Source: Rhizobium terricola
Lineage (GTDB): Bacteria > Pseudomonadota > Alphaproteobacteria > Rhizobiales > Rhizobiaceae
Length of the DNA: 64,000 nucleotides
Assembly (NCBI RefSeq): GCF_012927355.1
Contig: NZ_JABBGK010000001.1
Coordinates: 124,001-188,000 of the forward strand
Reading direction: 5' to 3'
Part shown: positions 30,687 through 40,123 of the stretch, piece after piece
Layout of the letters: every line of letters starts with the position of its first letter
Numbering within the stretch: position 1 is the first letter of the stretch
Notes under the pieces: generated by a model
What the model was told of the DNA's origin: nothing
Databases searched by the model: none
The model's input: the letters and a program-made list of their open reading frames with translations, nothing else
Program-made: the position numbers and the translations under genes

Positions 30687-32543
30687 TCAGGACGCGCTAT
30701 CAAGCGCCTCAAGCTCGTCGATCAGCCCTTCTATCATCGACAGGCCCTTGGCCCAAAACGACGGATCGGTGGCATCAAGGCCGAAGGGGGCGAGAAGCTC
30801 CGAATGGTGCTTCGTGCCGCCAGCCTTCAGCAGTTCGAAATACTTCTGCTGGAAGCCCTGGTCAGCCTGTTGGTAGACCGCATAGAGCGAGTTCACCAGA
30901 CAGTCGCCGAAGGCATAGGCATAGACGTAGAAGGGCGAATGGATGAAGTGGGGGATATAGGCCCACCACGTCTCGTAGCCTTCCGAGATCTTGATTGCCG
31001 GCCCGAGGCTATCGGTCTGGACCGACAGCCAGAGTTCGCCGATCTTCTCCGCCGTCAGTTCGCCTTCCTTGCGGGCAGTGTGCACCTTGCGCTCGAACTC
31101 GTAGAAGGCGATCTGGCGCACGACCGTGTTGATCATGTCCTCGACCTTCTGGGCGAGCATGGCCTTGCGTTCACGCCTGTCGGTCGTGCGGTCGAGAAGG
31201 GTCCGGAAGGTCAGCATTTCGCCGAAGACGGATGCCGTTTCGGCAAGCGTGAGCGGCGTCTGGCACATCAACGGCCCTTGCGCGCCGGCCAACACCTGGT
31301 GGACGCCGTGGCCGAGTTCATGGGCGAGCGTCATCACATCGCGCGGCTTGCCGAGATAGTTGAGCAGTACATAGGGGTGTGCCGAGGGAACCGTCGGGTG
31401 CGCGAAGGCGCCGGGCGCCTTGCCGGGCCGGGCGGGCGCATCGATCCAGCCGCCGTCGAAGAAGCGGCCGGCGATTTCGGCCATTTCGGGTGCGAAGGCG
31501 CCGTAGGCGGAGAGCACGGTATCCTTGGCCTCGTTCCAGGGAATGAGGCGGTCGGAGGTTTCGGGCAGCGGCGCGTTGCGGTCCCAGGAGTTCATCTGCT
31601 CCATGCCGAGCCACTTCGCCTTCATCGCGTAATAGCGGTGCGAAAGGCGGGGATAGGCTTCGCGCACGGCGGCGGCCAGCGCGTCCACCACGTCGCGCTC
31701 CACGCGATTGGCGAGGTGACGGCTGTCGGCGATGTCTTCGAAACCGCGCCAGCGGTCGGAGATTTCCTTGTCCTTGGCCAGCGTGTTGGTGACGAGGACG
31801 AAGATGCGGATATTGTCCTTGAACGTCTGCGACAGCGCCTTTGCCGCCCCTTCACGGACGGTCGGGTCGGAATCCTGCAGCATGTTGAGGGTGGCTTCGA
31901 GCGGCAGCTCCTGTTCGCCGACCTTGAAGCGCAGCGAGGCAAGCGTCTCGTCGAACAGGCGGTTGAGCGCGGCGGCGCCCGTCATCGACTTTTCGAGGAA
32001 CAGCTGCTCGATTTTGTCTTCGAGCTGGAAGGGCTTGTCCTTCCTGAGGTCGACCAGCCAGGGGCGGTAGTGGGCAAGCGCTGCATCCTTGTCCATGGCG
32101 GCGTCGATCAGCGCATCATCGATGCGGTTGAGTTCGAGCGAGAAGAACAGGAGATGCGCCGACAGGTCGGTGAGCTTGGCCTGCACATCGCCGAAGAACT
32201 TGCCGTTCGCCGGATCGGTCATGTCCGAGTAATAAGTCAGGCCGGCATAGGAGGCGATGCGGCCGAGCAGGTCTTCCAGCGCCTCGAATTCCGCAAGGGC
32301 CGCCGCCAGTCCCTGTGTGCCCGATACGGCAGTCGATGCTTCCAGCTTGCCCTTCCATCGCGTCTCGAAGGCAAGCGCGTCGGCGGCAGCCTTTTCAAGG
32401 TCGCCGAGGAACGCGGCCGAGGTCGGGGAGGGGTACAGATCCTCCAGTTTCCACAGCGGAAGATCACCAAGCTCCGGCGACGGCGCGGACGCGGCGGGAG
32501 ACGCTGCGGCGAGGGCGCGGGCGGGCTGCAAATCTCTGAGCAT
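30687..32543 (-). CDS. pepF: M3-family oligoendopeptidase F
   Basis: 618 residues, a zinc peptidase of the PepF/M3 group. The HExxH site is His408-Glu409-Leu-Gly-His412 in MTLAHELGHGVHQ, with the third zinc ligand Glu in the following LAETASVFGEML. It degrades oligopeptides in the cytoplasm. The ATG at 32543 gives the usual short N-terminus; thirty upstream codons are unsupported. First gene of the operon pepF-pabB-pabC-yciI; only 20 bases separate it from pabB. Confidence 0.93.
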   Translation of the reverse strand: MLRDLQPARALAAASPAASAPSPELGDLPLWKLEDLYPSPTSAAFLGDLEKAAADALAFETRWKGKLEASTAVSGTQGLAAALAEFEALEDLLGRIASYAGLTYYSDMTDPANGKFFGDVQAKLTDLSAHLLFFSLELNRIDDALIDAAMDKDAALAHYRPWLVDLRKDKPFQLEDKIEQLFLEKSMTGAAALNRLFDETLASLRFKVGEQELPLEATLNMLQDSDPTVREGAAKALSQTFKDNIRIFVLVTNTLAKDKEISDRWRGFEDIADSRHLANRVERDVVDALAAAVREAYPRLSHRYYAMKAKWLGMEQMNSWDRNAPLPETSDRLIPWNEAKDTVLSAYGAFAPEMAEIAGRFFDGGWIDAPARPGKAPGAFAHPTVPSAHPYVLLNYLGKPRDVMTLAHELGHGVHQVLAGAQGPLMCQTPLTLAETASVFGEMLTFRTLLDRTTDRRERKAMLAQKVEDMINTVVRQIAFYEFERKVHTARKEGELTAEKIGELWLSVQTDSLGPAIKISEGYETWWAYIPHFIHSPFYVYAYAFGDCLVNSLYAVYQQADQGFQQKYFELLKAGGTKHHSELLAPFGLDATDPSFWAKGLSMIEGLIDELEALDSAS

Positions 32544-32777
32544 GACGATCTTTCCTTTTCCGAAACAACGAGAGGGAGATGTAGTCAGTCGCGCCGGACT
32601 GGGCAAGCGCCGGACGAAAAGGGGACCGCGCAAGCATTGCTCGCAACTCCTTATGCGATTGATAAAATGCGACCTTTTCTCAAAAGAGGATGTTCAGTCC
32701 TTTCTGGCAGGCTCGCCGGACTTTGAATTGCAAGTCCGCACTCCGCATGACGCGCAGTGAATCCGGGAGCTCGAATT

Positions 32778-34325
32778 TTGACCGCTCATATCCTCGTTAT
32801 CGATGAAGATCCGGCCCAGCGCCGTGCCCTCAAGGCAGCGATCGAAGCTCAAGGCCATGTCGTTCATGTCGCAGACAGCGATCAGGCCGGTCTGGAAATC
32901 TTCCGCAGGCATCGCTCGGCCATCGGCGCCGTGCTTGTCGATCTTTCCGCGCCGGAGCGGGCAGGCAGCGCATTCCTCAATGCCATCGGCGATCTCCATG
33001 CCAGCGCCCCGGTGATCGTCCAGACGGTCGAGGGCGCAACCCAGCACGCGGTCGAGGCCATGCGTGCCGGAGCCTTCGACTTCCTGGTGAAACCCTGCTC
33101 GGCCGAGCGTATCGCTGCCGCGATCGAAAGCGCGCTGAAGTTCAACCGCAGCGGCTCGCAGGGCAAGCCCGTGCGCCGCTCGCGCAGCGGTGCCGTCGGA
33201 TTCGGCGACATTGTCGCCGCCAGTGCCGCGATGTCGCGCGCGGTCGAGCTCGGCCGCCGCGCTGCCCAGTCGACGATCCCCGTGATGCTCGAAGGCGAGG
33301 CGGGGGTTGGCAAGGAACTGATCGCGCGTGCCATCCACGCGACCAGCGAGCGGTCTGCCCGTCCCTTCGTCAGTGTCAATTGTTCCGCCGTTCCGCACAG
33401 TCTGATCGAGGGGGTGCTTTTCGGCCAGGAAGCCGGCGCGCCAAGCGAACCCGGTGCTGCCCCGGGCAAGTTTGCCGAGGCCGAGGCCGGTACGCTGTTC
33501 ATCGAGGAGATCAGCGAACTCCCCGCGAACGTCCAGGTCCGGTTGCTTTCGGTCGTGCAGTCCGGAGAGATTGAGACCACGCCGGGCCGCCGTCCGCGCA
33601 AGGTCAATGTCCGGCTCATTCTCGCCACCAACAAGGACCTGATCGAAGAGGTCAAGGCCGGGCGGTTCCGCGAGGATCTCTATTATCGCCTCAATGTCTT
33701 CCCGATCACGATCGCGGCGCTTCGGCGGCGGAAGGAAGACATCCCGCATCTCGCCCGGTCTTTTGCAGAGCGCTTCTCCGTGGAACAACGGCTTGCCAAG
33801 CCGCTCGGGATCGATGCGGGGGCGCTGGCCCTGCTCACCGGCTTCGATTGGCCCGGCAATACGAGGCAGCTTGAGAATGCGGTGTTCAGGGCGGTCGTGC
33901 TCGCCGATGGGCCGGTGCTGACGGAAGCCGACTTCCCGCAGATCAGCGTGCAGATGACGGATCGCATGCCGTCCCTTTTTCCGGCGCCCCGTGGCGAGAC
34001 AGAGGTGTCGCGCGGCAGTGTCTCTCATCATCCCGAGCTTGGCGGTACGCCCCGCGCTGCTGCCCCGAGTGGCGAATCGGTCGTCGCACCGCGGTCGGCC
34101 TCGGGTGGTGACGTCGGCGGAAATGTGATCATCAGCACCGACGAGGCGGGCAATGTCCGCAAGCTCGCCGAGATCGAAGAGGAATTGATCCGCTTCGCCC
34201 TGAAGTTCTACAGGGGGCAGATGAGCCAGGTGGCGCGCAAGCTCGGCATCGGCCGTTCGACGCTCTATCGCAAGCTCAAGGACTATGGAATCGACCCCGA
34301 CGACCCGCAAAAGCATGCGGCATAA
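32778..34325 (+). CDS. NtrC-like response regulator lacking the GAFTGA motif
   Basis: 515 residues from a TTG at 32778 preceded by GGGAG; a GTG at 32757 has no ribosome binding site. Receiver domain (1-115): acidic ILVIDEDP, phospho-acceptor Asp55 in VLVDLSAP, Lys105 in FLVKPC. The AAA+ domain has Walker A GEAGVGKE (173-180), a Walker B altered to FIEEIS (Glu243-Glu244 instead of Asp-Glu) and the arginine-finger segment REDLYYRLNVFPI. Where sigma-54 activators have GAFTGA, this protein has GAPSEP (220-225). A Fis-type helix-turn-helix ends it (QVARKLGIGRSTLYRKLKDYGI). It therefore probably does not activate sigma-54 and may act as a DNA-binding repressor or sigma-70 regulator. The segment between AAA+ and the helix-turn-helix is about 85 residues of low complexity. 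Confidence 0.85.
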   Translation: MTAHILVIDEDPAQRRALKAAIEAQGHVVHVADSDQAGLEIFRRHRSAIGAVLVDLSAPERAGSAFLNAIGDLHASAPVIVQTVEGATQHAVEAMRAGAFDFLVKPCSAERIAAAIESALKFNRSGSQGKPVRRSRSGAVGFGDIVAASAAMSRAVELGRRAAQSTIPVMLEGEAGVGKELIARAIHATSERSARPFVSVNCSAVPHSLIEGVLFGQEAGAPSEPGAAPGKFAEAEAGTLFIEEISELPANVQVRLLSVVQSGEIETTPGRRPRKVNVRLILATNKDLIEEVKAGRFREDLYYRLNVFPITIAALRRRKEDIPHLARSFAERFSVEQRLAKPLGIDAGALALLTGFDWPGNTRQLENAVFRAVVLADGPVLTEADFPQISVQMTDRMPSLFPAPRGETEVSRGSVSHHPELGGTPRAAAPSGESVVAPRSASGGDVGGNVIISTDEAGNVRKLAEIEEELIRFALKFYRGQMSQVARKLGIGRSTLYRKLKDYGIDPDDPQKHAA

Positions 34326-34426
34326 GGCCCCTGCAAGGTCCCATTGTTAACTGTTGGGTAAAGTTGTTATCTTACCAACGGCTAATCACTTGTTAGACAA
34401 ACGTTCACTATATATGGAATGCTTGT

Positions 34427-36364
34427 GTGCGTGTGGCAGATTTGCCATGGTGTTACCGCATTTGGCAGTCATTTGAGTTGACGTGGGACGTAGTCTTTCG
34501 GACGGGGATTGAATTGCTGGTTACGCATGATCTAAGAGCGCCTCTCGGCAGACTCGGGCGCAGTCCTTGGGCTGTGCATGTTCTGCCCGTTGTCAGGCTG
34601 GTTCTGTCGGTCGTCGCCGTCGTCCTCGTCAGCTGCTTCGTCCTGTTCAGCACCGCCGCCAAGGCCTCTGCCGAAACCCGCACCCTCAAGATCCATTTCG
34701 TCCATACCGGCGAGAAAGCCGCAATCGTCTTCAAGCGCAACGGTCGCTATGACGCCAAGGGCCTCAAGCAACTCAGCTACATCGTGCGCGACTGGCGCCG
34801 CAACGAGCCGACGAAGATGAACCCGCGTCTCTTCGACCTCGTCTGGGAAGTCTATCAACGCTCCGGCGCCACGGGCTACATCAACGTCGTGTCCGGCTAT
34901 CGCTCGCCCCAGACCAATGCGATGCTGCGTTCGCGCTCCAAGGGTGTCGCGAAGGAAAGCCAGCACATGCGCGGCACCGCCATGGACTTCTACATTCCGG
35001 GCGTGCCGCTCAAGAAGCTACGAGAACTCGGCATGAAGGCCCAGGCCGGCGGCGTCGGCTACTATCCCAATTCCGGTTCGCCCTTCGTCCACATGGACGT
35101 CGCAGGCGTTCGCGCATGGCCGCGCATGTCGCGCCAGGAACTTGTCCGTCTCTTCCCCGACGGCAAGACGGTCCACATTCCGTCGGACGGCAAGCCGTTG
35201 CCGGGTTACCAGCAGGCGCTCGCCGAATACAAGAAGCGGCTCGGCTCCAACGAGATCATGATCGCCGAGGAGAAGTCCGGCGGCAAGCGCAAGAACCTGC
35301 TCGCCTTCCTGTTCGGGGGCGGCGACGAGGACGAGGAAGAGGATGTCGGCGTACCGGCCGAGCGTCCGTCCGCTCCGGCTGAAACGATCGTGACGGCCAC
35401 AGAGCCGGTGATGGTCGCATCTGCCGCGCCGCAGCCGTCGACTTTGCCGGGTGTCAACGGTGCCGCACAGGCCGATCCTGACGCCGCACCGGCCGCTGTC
35501 GCAGTCAATGCGCCGGTTCCGCAGGCAAGGCCGTCGCTGGCGCCTGCCGACACCAGCCTTGCTGTCGCCCTTTACTCGCCGGCGCGTAATGCTGCCGAAG
35601 ACGCCCTGACACAAGTCGCCGCCGGCCAGCCGGCCGAAGGCGAAGCCTATGCCGACCTTCAGTCGATGAAGATCCCGGTTCCGACCCTGCTCGGTCCGCG
35701 CGGCATGAAGGGTGATGCCGAAGCTCAGAACATCATGACCGCGTCGGTCGCTCCCGGCATGACCGGTGAAGATCCAGAACTTGCAGCCGTTCCGGTGCCT
35801 GTCGCCCGTCCGGCCGTTGCCGAGGCGTTGCTGGCTAGCGCTCAGAGCGAACCGGAAGCCGAAATGGACGAAGTTGAGCAGGCGATCCTGTCGCCCGAGG
35901 CTGCCGCCGCGCTCGAACAGGGCAGCATGCCGACGCCGTCCGAACGTCCCGCTTCTCAGGCGGAACTGACTGCTGCACCGTCCGAGGAGCCCGCGCCTGC
36001 GGTGGAGGTTGCCTCCGTTGCGCCGCAACCGAAGCCCAAAGCTGTTTCATCCGAATTCGGCGACGGCTTCGATGTTCCTAAGGTCGAGGGCAATACCGGC
36101 ATCGAGGCCGGTTTGCCGACCAAGGGCAAGCGTCCGAGCCAGGCCGAGGCAGAAGCTGCGCGCGTCGCCATGAGCGGCGGCACGCTCACCAAGGACATGA
36201 TTTCGTACTGGGCGCTGAACCAGGGCGGTCTGGAGAAGGCGGAAAAGCCGAACAAGGCGCCGCGCATCGTCAGCCGTTCGCTGAGCGCACCGGCCGCCGT
36301 ACTTCCCGTCGGCTTCCAGCAGGGCACCGTTCCGATCGACCCGAGCCGCTTCGGCGCTCCGTGA
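34427..36364 (+). CDS. DUF882 (YcbK/MepK-like, M15 peptidase fold) secreted protein
   Basis: Up to 645 residues. A hydrophobic segment VVRLVLSVVAVVLVSCFVLF (near residues 57-76) is the signal or anchor, followed by the DUF882 domain with VVSGYRSPQTNAML, SQHMRGTAMDFYIPG and SPFVHMDVAGVRAW, which hold the His/Asp/His zinc ligands of M15-like murein peptidases. The last about 370 residues are a low-complexity Ala/Pro/Glu tail with repeated PVPVARP and VPQARP motifs. The start is unclear: the GTG at 34427 puts about 56 residues before the hydrophobic segment; a TTG at 34514 is an alternative. A peptidoglycan hydrolase role is inferred. The preceding 100 bases are AT-rich and probably hold the promoter. 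Confidence 0.78.
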   Translation: MRVADLPWCYRIWQSFELTWDVVFRTGIELLVTHDLRAPLGRLGRSPWAVHVLPVVRLVLSVVAVVLVSCFVLFSTAAKASAETRTLKIHFVHTGEKAAIVFKRNGRYDAKGLKQLSYIVRDWRRNEPTKMNPRLFDLVWEVYQRSGATGYINVVSGYRSPQTNAMLRSRSKGVAKESQHMRGTAMDFYIPGVPLKKLRELGMKAQAGGVGYYPNSGSPFVHMDVAGVRAWPRMSRQELVRLFPDGKTVHIPSDGKPLPGYQQALAEYKKRLGSNEIMIAEEKSGGKRKNLLAFLFGGGDEDEEEDVGVPAERPSAPAETIVTATEPVMVASAAPQPSTLPGVNGAAQADPDAAPAAVAVNAPVPQARPSLAPADTSLAVALYSPARNAAEDALTQVAAGQPAEGEAYADLQSMKIPVPTLLGPRGMKGDAEAQNIMTASVAPGMTGEDPELAAVPVPVARPAVAEALLASAQSEPEAEMDEVEQAILSPEAAAALEQGSMPTPSERPASQAELTAAPSEEPAPAVEVASVAPQPKPKAVSSEFGDGFDVPKVEGNTGIEAGLPTKGKRPSQAEAEAARVAMSGGTLTKDMISYWALNQGGLEKAEKPNKAPRIVSRSLSAPAAVLPVGFQQGTVPIDPSRFGAP

Positions 36365-36398
36365 CCCAAGACGTTCCAGATATGTCGTTCCAATGAAA

Positions 36399-36428
36399 AA
36401 CCCGCCGGATCGCTCCGGCGGGTTTTTT
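36399..36428. terminator. Bidirectional terminator between DUF882 gene and gapR
   Basis: CCCGCCGGA (36401-36409), loop TCGC, TCCGGCGGG (36414-36422), flanked by A-run and T6, so it can end transcripts from both sides. Confidence 0.87.
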
Positions 36429-36451
36429 CATTCATCAGGCCGAAGGACGAT

Positions 36452-36715
36452 TTATTCTTCCGGCGGGTTCTCGATCATGCCGAGGGCGTGCAGGTAGGTG
36501 TCGAGGATCAGGTCTTCTTCCATGCGTTCCTGATCGTCCTTCTTGCGCAGCGCGATCACCTTCTTGAGGATCTTGGTGTCGAAGCCCATGGCTTTGGCTT
36601 CGCCGTAGACGTCCTTGATATCGTCGGCGATCGTCTTCTTTTCTTCCTCGAGGCGTTCGATACGCTCGACAAATGCGCGGAGCTGGTCGCGGGCGACGCC
36701 GTGGGCATCAGACAT
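36452..36715 (-). CDS. gapR: GapR nucleoid-associated protein (DUF2312)
   Basis: 87 residues, almost all helical: [40 protein letters not shown] followed by [12 protein letters not shown], the DUF2312 signature. In Caulobacter GapR clamps overtwisted DNA ahead of forks and polymerases and is needed for chromosome replication. The start is the second of two Met codons: AGGAG lies only one base before the first ATG (36721) but 7 bases before the one at 36715. Confidence 0.93.
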   Translation of the reverse strand: MSDAHGVARDQLRAFVERIERLEEEKKTIADDIKDVYGEAKAMGFDTKILKKVIALRKKDDQERMEEDLILDTYLHALGMIENPPEE

Positions 36716-36806
36716 GGGCATTCTCCTTGGATAGGGGCAAATTCATCGGTGGGGCTGACCTGCCGCGAAGCGGCGTCCGCGTCAAGACCTAACCTTCGGG
36801 ATCGCG

Positions 36807-37112
36807 CTACTCGCGTGGCCGGTTGACGTCGAAAGCGGCCTTCTGGGTCTCGGTCGCTTCGGTCTGGTGGAGGGCTTTCCATTCTTCGTAGGGCATGCCG
36901 TAGACGATCTCGCGGGATTCTTCACGGGTCAGCTCGACACCGGCCTCGCGGGCGGCGTCGAGATACCAATTGGACAGGCAATTGCGGCAAAATCCCGCCA
37001 GGTTCATCAGGTCTATGTTCTGGACGTCCGCCCGTTTCCTCAGATGCGAGAGAAGCCGGCGAAAGGCCGCCGCCTCGAATTCGGTCTGCTGTTCGCTGGT
37101 CGGCATGCTCAT
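36807..37112 (-). CDS. DUF1244 family protein
   Basis: 101 residues. The DUF1244 pattern is clear: AFRRLLSHLRKRADVQNIDLMNLAGFCRNCLSNWY and YGMPYEEWKALHQ. The two Cys in FCRNCLSNWY are invariant in the family. Function unknown; small cytoplasmic protein. It lies 18 bases after the N-formylglutamate amidohydrolase gene and is probably co-transcribed with it. Confidence 0.88.
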   Translation of the reverse strand: MSMPTSEQQTEFEAAAFRRLLSHLRKRADVQNIDLMNLAGFCRNCLSNWYLDAAREAGVELTREESREIVYGMPYEEWKALHQTEATETQKAAFDVNRPRE

Positions 37113-37130
37113 GGCGAATTCCTCCGGCTA

Positions 37131-37925
37131 TCAGGCGGGATAGGGACCGGTACGCGACGGGTGCCGCTCGTAGCGATGGAGCGCCGGATCGGCATTGAGG
37201 CTTTCGAAGATCGGCTCCAGCCGGTCGGCCCAGGCGGCAATGCCGGCAGTGTCGCCGATCAGGTCCTGGCGAACTTCCAGCAGGGCATGCGGTATCCCCG
37301 TCATCATGCAGTGACGGTACATGGTATCGCCCTTCAACGCACCGTCATAGGGCTCGTTGTCGCCGACGACGATGTCGCCCGGTGCTCGCAGGGCGCCAAG
37401 CAGCGGGGCCACCGCCCGGTAATCGCTGTCCCAGAGGACGGCCGCGTGCCAGGGGCGCGGAACACCCTTCCAGGCAGGGGTGTAGGAATGGAGCGAGAGG
37501 ACCAGCGGCGCCTTGCCCGACGCTTCCGCGACCGCCTCGATCGTCCGGCTGACGGCCTGGTGATAGGGGCGGTGATAGGCCTCGACGCGGTGGTTCCATT
37601 CCTCGGCGGTGATCGGGTGGTTGCCCGGCACGATCGCGCCGTCGGAGATCTTCATGACGAGCGTGGGATCGTCCTCACCGCGGTTCGGGTCGATCAGCAG
37701 TCGCGAGAAGCAGCTCAGCACGGCAGGCACGCCGAGACGGGCGGAGAGAGCCCGGGTCAGCGGCTCGATACCGATATCGTAGGCGATGTGCCGGCCAAAG
37801 GCGGTCTCCGGCAGGCCGAGCCGGGCATAGCGGTTCGGCAGGCGGTTGGTGGCATGGTCGGCGAGCAGCACCAAGCCCCTGTCATAGTGGCCGGATAGGA
37901 TCTCGAAGGGGGTGAAGTCTTGCAT
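37131..37925 (-). CDS. N-formylglutamate amidohydrolase family protein
   Basis: 264 residues. Conserved blocks are GLVLLADHATNRLP near the N-terminus, RLLIDPNRGEDDPTL (Asp-Pro-Asn-Arg) and VLSLHSYTP with the metal-binding His. The family hydrolyses N-formyl-L-glutamate in histidine breakdown, but many alphaproteobacterial members lie outside hut operons, as here, so the substrate is open. Start at 37925 chosen because the conserved sequence begins there; 25 upstream codons are unsupported. Confidence 0.85.
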   Translation of the reverse strand: MQDFTPFEILSGHYDRGLVLLADHATNRLPNRYARLGLPETAFGRHIAYDIGIEPLTRALSARLGVPAVLSCFSRLLIDPNRGEDDPTLVMKISDGAIVPGNHPITAEEWNHRVEAYHRPYHQAVSRTIEAVAEASGKAPLVLSLHSYTPAWKGVPRPWHAAVLWDSDYRAVAPLLGALRAPGDIVVGDNEPYDGALKGDTMYRHCMMTGIPHALLEVRQDLIGDTAGIAAWADRLEPIFESLNADPALHRYERHPSRTGPYPA

Positions 37926-38126
37926 GGATTTTCGCCGGAAATAACGTCGCGGGCTTGATGACATGGGGGAAAGACCAGCGCAAGCTTTCGCCGTGGTCAC
38001 GATTGTGCCAAGATCGCTGACGATGGTTCACGATAAAAATATAATCGATTAGAGTTGCGTTGACTTTCTTGATCCATCATCGCAAGAAGGCAGTCGACGC
38101 ACAAACATGGAGTTCCGGCGGAAACC

Positions 38127-38603
38127 GTGCTTAAGCAAATCAGAATTCCTGGCGCCCGACGCGGCGCGCGTCACCTCAGACATTTTCTCATTGCCGGCGC
38201 GCTGCTTGCGCCGTTCTTCGCGGCGGCTTCCGCCCATGCCGAATTCCGGGTGTGCAACGGCACACCGAACCTCGTCGGCGTGGCGATCGGCTACCGGGCG
38301 TCGGAAGGCTGGATCACCGAGGGCTGGTGGCAGGTTCCTGCCTCGACCTGCGCGACCCTGATCGAGGGCGAGCTCCAGTCACGCTACTACTACCTCTATG
38401 CCGAGGACGCCGCGCGCGGCGGCCGCTGGACGGGCGACATCAACATGTGCGTCGCCGAGAACGAGTTCAAGATCGTCGGTGTCCAGGACTGTTTCGCGCG
38501 CGGTTACCAGCAGATGGGTTTCAAGGAATATGACACGGGACGTCAGGGCAGCTGGATGGTCCAGCTTTCCGACACGCCCGGTACGCAGGAAAGCCAGAAC
38601 TGA
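38127..38603 (+). CDS. DUF1036 secreted protein
   Basis: 158 residues from a GTG start. A signal peptide ends in ASAHA (near residue 38). The mature protein has the DUF1036 pattern FRVCNGTPNLVGVAIGYR, WITEGWWQVPASTCATLIEG and YYYLYAEDA, with four or more Cys (RVCNG, STCAT, NMCVA, QDCFA) that could form disulfides in the periplasm. Function unknown. Its stop codon overlaps the pyk start (TGATG), so the two are translationally coupled, an odd pairing of a secreted protein with a glycolytic enzyme that is nevertheless common in rhizobia. Confidence 0.88.
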   Translation: MLKQIRIPGARRGARHLRHFLIAGALLAPFFAAASAHAEFRVCNGTPNLVGVAIGYRASEGWITEGWWQVPASTCATLIEGELQSRYYYLYAEDAARGGRWTGDINMCVAENEFKIVGVQDCFARGYQQMGFKEYDTGRQGSWMVQLSDTPGTQESQN

Positions 38604-40042
38604 TGAAACGCAATCGCAAAGTGAAGATCCTCGCAACGCTGGGCCCGGCCTCGTCCGACGAAGCGATGATCCGCAAGCTCCATGAGGCGGGCGCAGACCT
38701 GTTCCGCATCAACATGAGCCATGCGAGTCACGATGTGATGCGCGACCTGATTGCCAAGATCCGCTCGGTCGAGGCCGCCTGCGGGCGCCCGATCGGCATC
38801 CTGGCCGACCTGCAGGGGCCGAAGCTGCGCGTCGGCAAGTTCGCCGCAACGACGGTCGAACTGAAGCCGGGCCAGACGTTCACCCTCGACAACAAGGACG
38901 AGCCGGGCGACAACACCCGCGTTTTCCTGCCCCATCCTGAAATCCTTCAATCCGTAAAGCCGGGTCACCGCCTGCTGATCGATGACGGCAAGCTGCACCT
39001 GCGCGCCGAGAAGTGCGACGGCAAGTCGATCGTCACGACCGTCGTTTCGGGCACGAAGATCTCCGACCGCAAGGGCGTCAGCCTTCCCGACACGCTGCTC
39101 GCGACCGGCGTGCTGACCGACAAGGACCGCGCCGACCTCGATGCAGTGCTGGCCACCAATGACGTCGACTGGGTGGCGCTCTCCTTCATCCAGCGTCCGG
39201 AAGATCTGGCGGAAGTCCGCAAGGTCGCCCGCGGCCGCGTCGGGCTGATGTCGAAGATCGAGAAGCCGCAGGCGATCGAGCGTATCGACGAGATCATCGA
39301 GCTGTCCGACGCGCTGATGGTGGCGCGTGGCGACCTCGGCGTCGAAATGCCGCTCGAGGCCGTTCCCGGGTTGCAGAAGCAGTTGATCCGCGCCTGCCGC
39401 CGCGCCGGCAAGCCGGTCGTCGTTGCCACCCAGATGCTGGAATCGATGATTTCGGCTCCGGTCCCGACCCGCGCCGAGGTGTCCGACGTGGCGACCGCCG
39501 TCTTCGAGGGCGCCGATGCGGTGATGCTGTCGGCCGAATCCGCCTCCGGCCAGTATCCGGTCGAGGCGGTCGCGACGATGGCGTCGATCGCCCGCACCGT
39601 CGAGCGCGAGCCGCATTATCCGGGCATCATCTACGCCCAGCGCGCCCAGCCGGAAGCGACCGGCGCCGACGCGATCTCGCTGGCCGCCCGCCAGATTGCC
39701 GAGACGCTGAAGCTGACGGCGATCGTGTGCTACACCTCTTCCGGCAATACGGGCCTGCGCGCGTCGCGCGAGCGTCCGGAGGTGCCGATCCTTGCGCTTT
39801 CTCCGGTCATCCAGACGGCGCGCCGCCTGTCGGTGGTCTGGGGCCTGCATTGCGTGGTGTCCGAAGAGCCGACCGATCTCGACGACATGGTGAACCGCGC
39901 CTGCCGGATCGTTGTCGAGGAAGAGTTCGGCAAGCCCGGCGACCGGGTGATCATTTCCGCCGGCGTGCCGCTCGGTACGCCCGGCTCCACCAACATGCTG
40001 CGCATCGCCTATATCGGCTCCGACGGCCTGTCCGGTATCTGA
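38603..40042 (+). CDS. pyk: Pyruvate kinase
   Basis: 479 residues, full length. RKVKILATLGPASSDEAMIRKL opens the barrel; MSKIEKPQAIERIDEII carries the catalytic Lys and Glu, and VARGDLGVEMPLEAVPGLQKQLI and MLESMISAPVPTRAEVSDVA are the standard active-site blocks. It makes pyruvate and ATP from phosphoenolpyruvate. Coupled to the DUF1036 gene by a one-base overlap. Confidence 0.97.
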   Translation: MKRNRKVKILATLGPASSDEAMIRKLHEAGADLFRINMSHASHDVMRDLIAKIRSVEAACGRPIGILADLQGPKLRVGKFAATTVELKPGQTFTLDNKDEPGDNTRVFLPHPEILQSVKPGHRLLIDDGKLHLRAEKCDGKSIVTTVVSGTKISDRKGVSLPDTLLATGVLTDKDRADLDAVLATNDVDWVALSFIQRPEDLAEVRKVARGRVGLMSKIEKPQAIERIDEIIELSDALMVARGDLGVEMPLEAVPGLQKQLIRACRRAGKPVVVATQMLESMISAPVPTRAEVSDVATAVFEGADAVMLSAESASGQYPVEAVATMASIARTVEREPHYPGIIYAQRAQPEATGADAISLAARQIAETLKLTAIVCYTSSGNTGLRASRERPEVPILALSPVIQTARRLSVVWGLHCVVSEEPTDLDDMVNRACRIVVEEEFGKPGDRVIISAGVPLGTPGSTNMLRIAYIGSDGLSGI

Positions 40043-40071
40043 CGTTTCCCCGTTGAAACACGACGCGAACC

Positions 40072-40095
40072 AAGCCGCCTCCGGGCGGCTTTTTC
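40072..40095 (+). terminator. Terminator of pyk
   Basis: AAGCCGCC (40072-40079), loop TCCG, GGCGGCTT (40084-40091), followed by TTT. Confidence 0.8.
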
Positions 40096-40123
40096 GTGGG
40101 CTTTCGCTCGCCTGTCGGAAGGC

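Noticed and set aside
34347-34361. TTAA-N7-GTAA resembling a CtrA box upstream of the DUF882 gene
   Set aside because: One mismatch in an AT-rich region; near matches of this kind are expected by chance.
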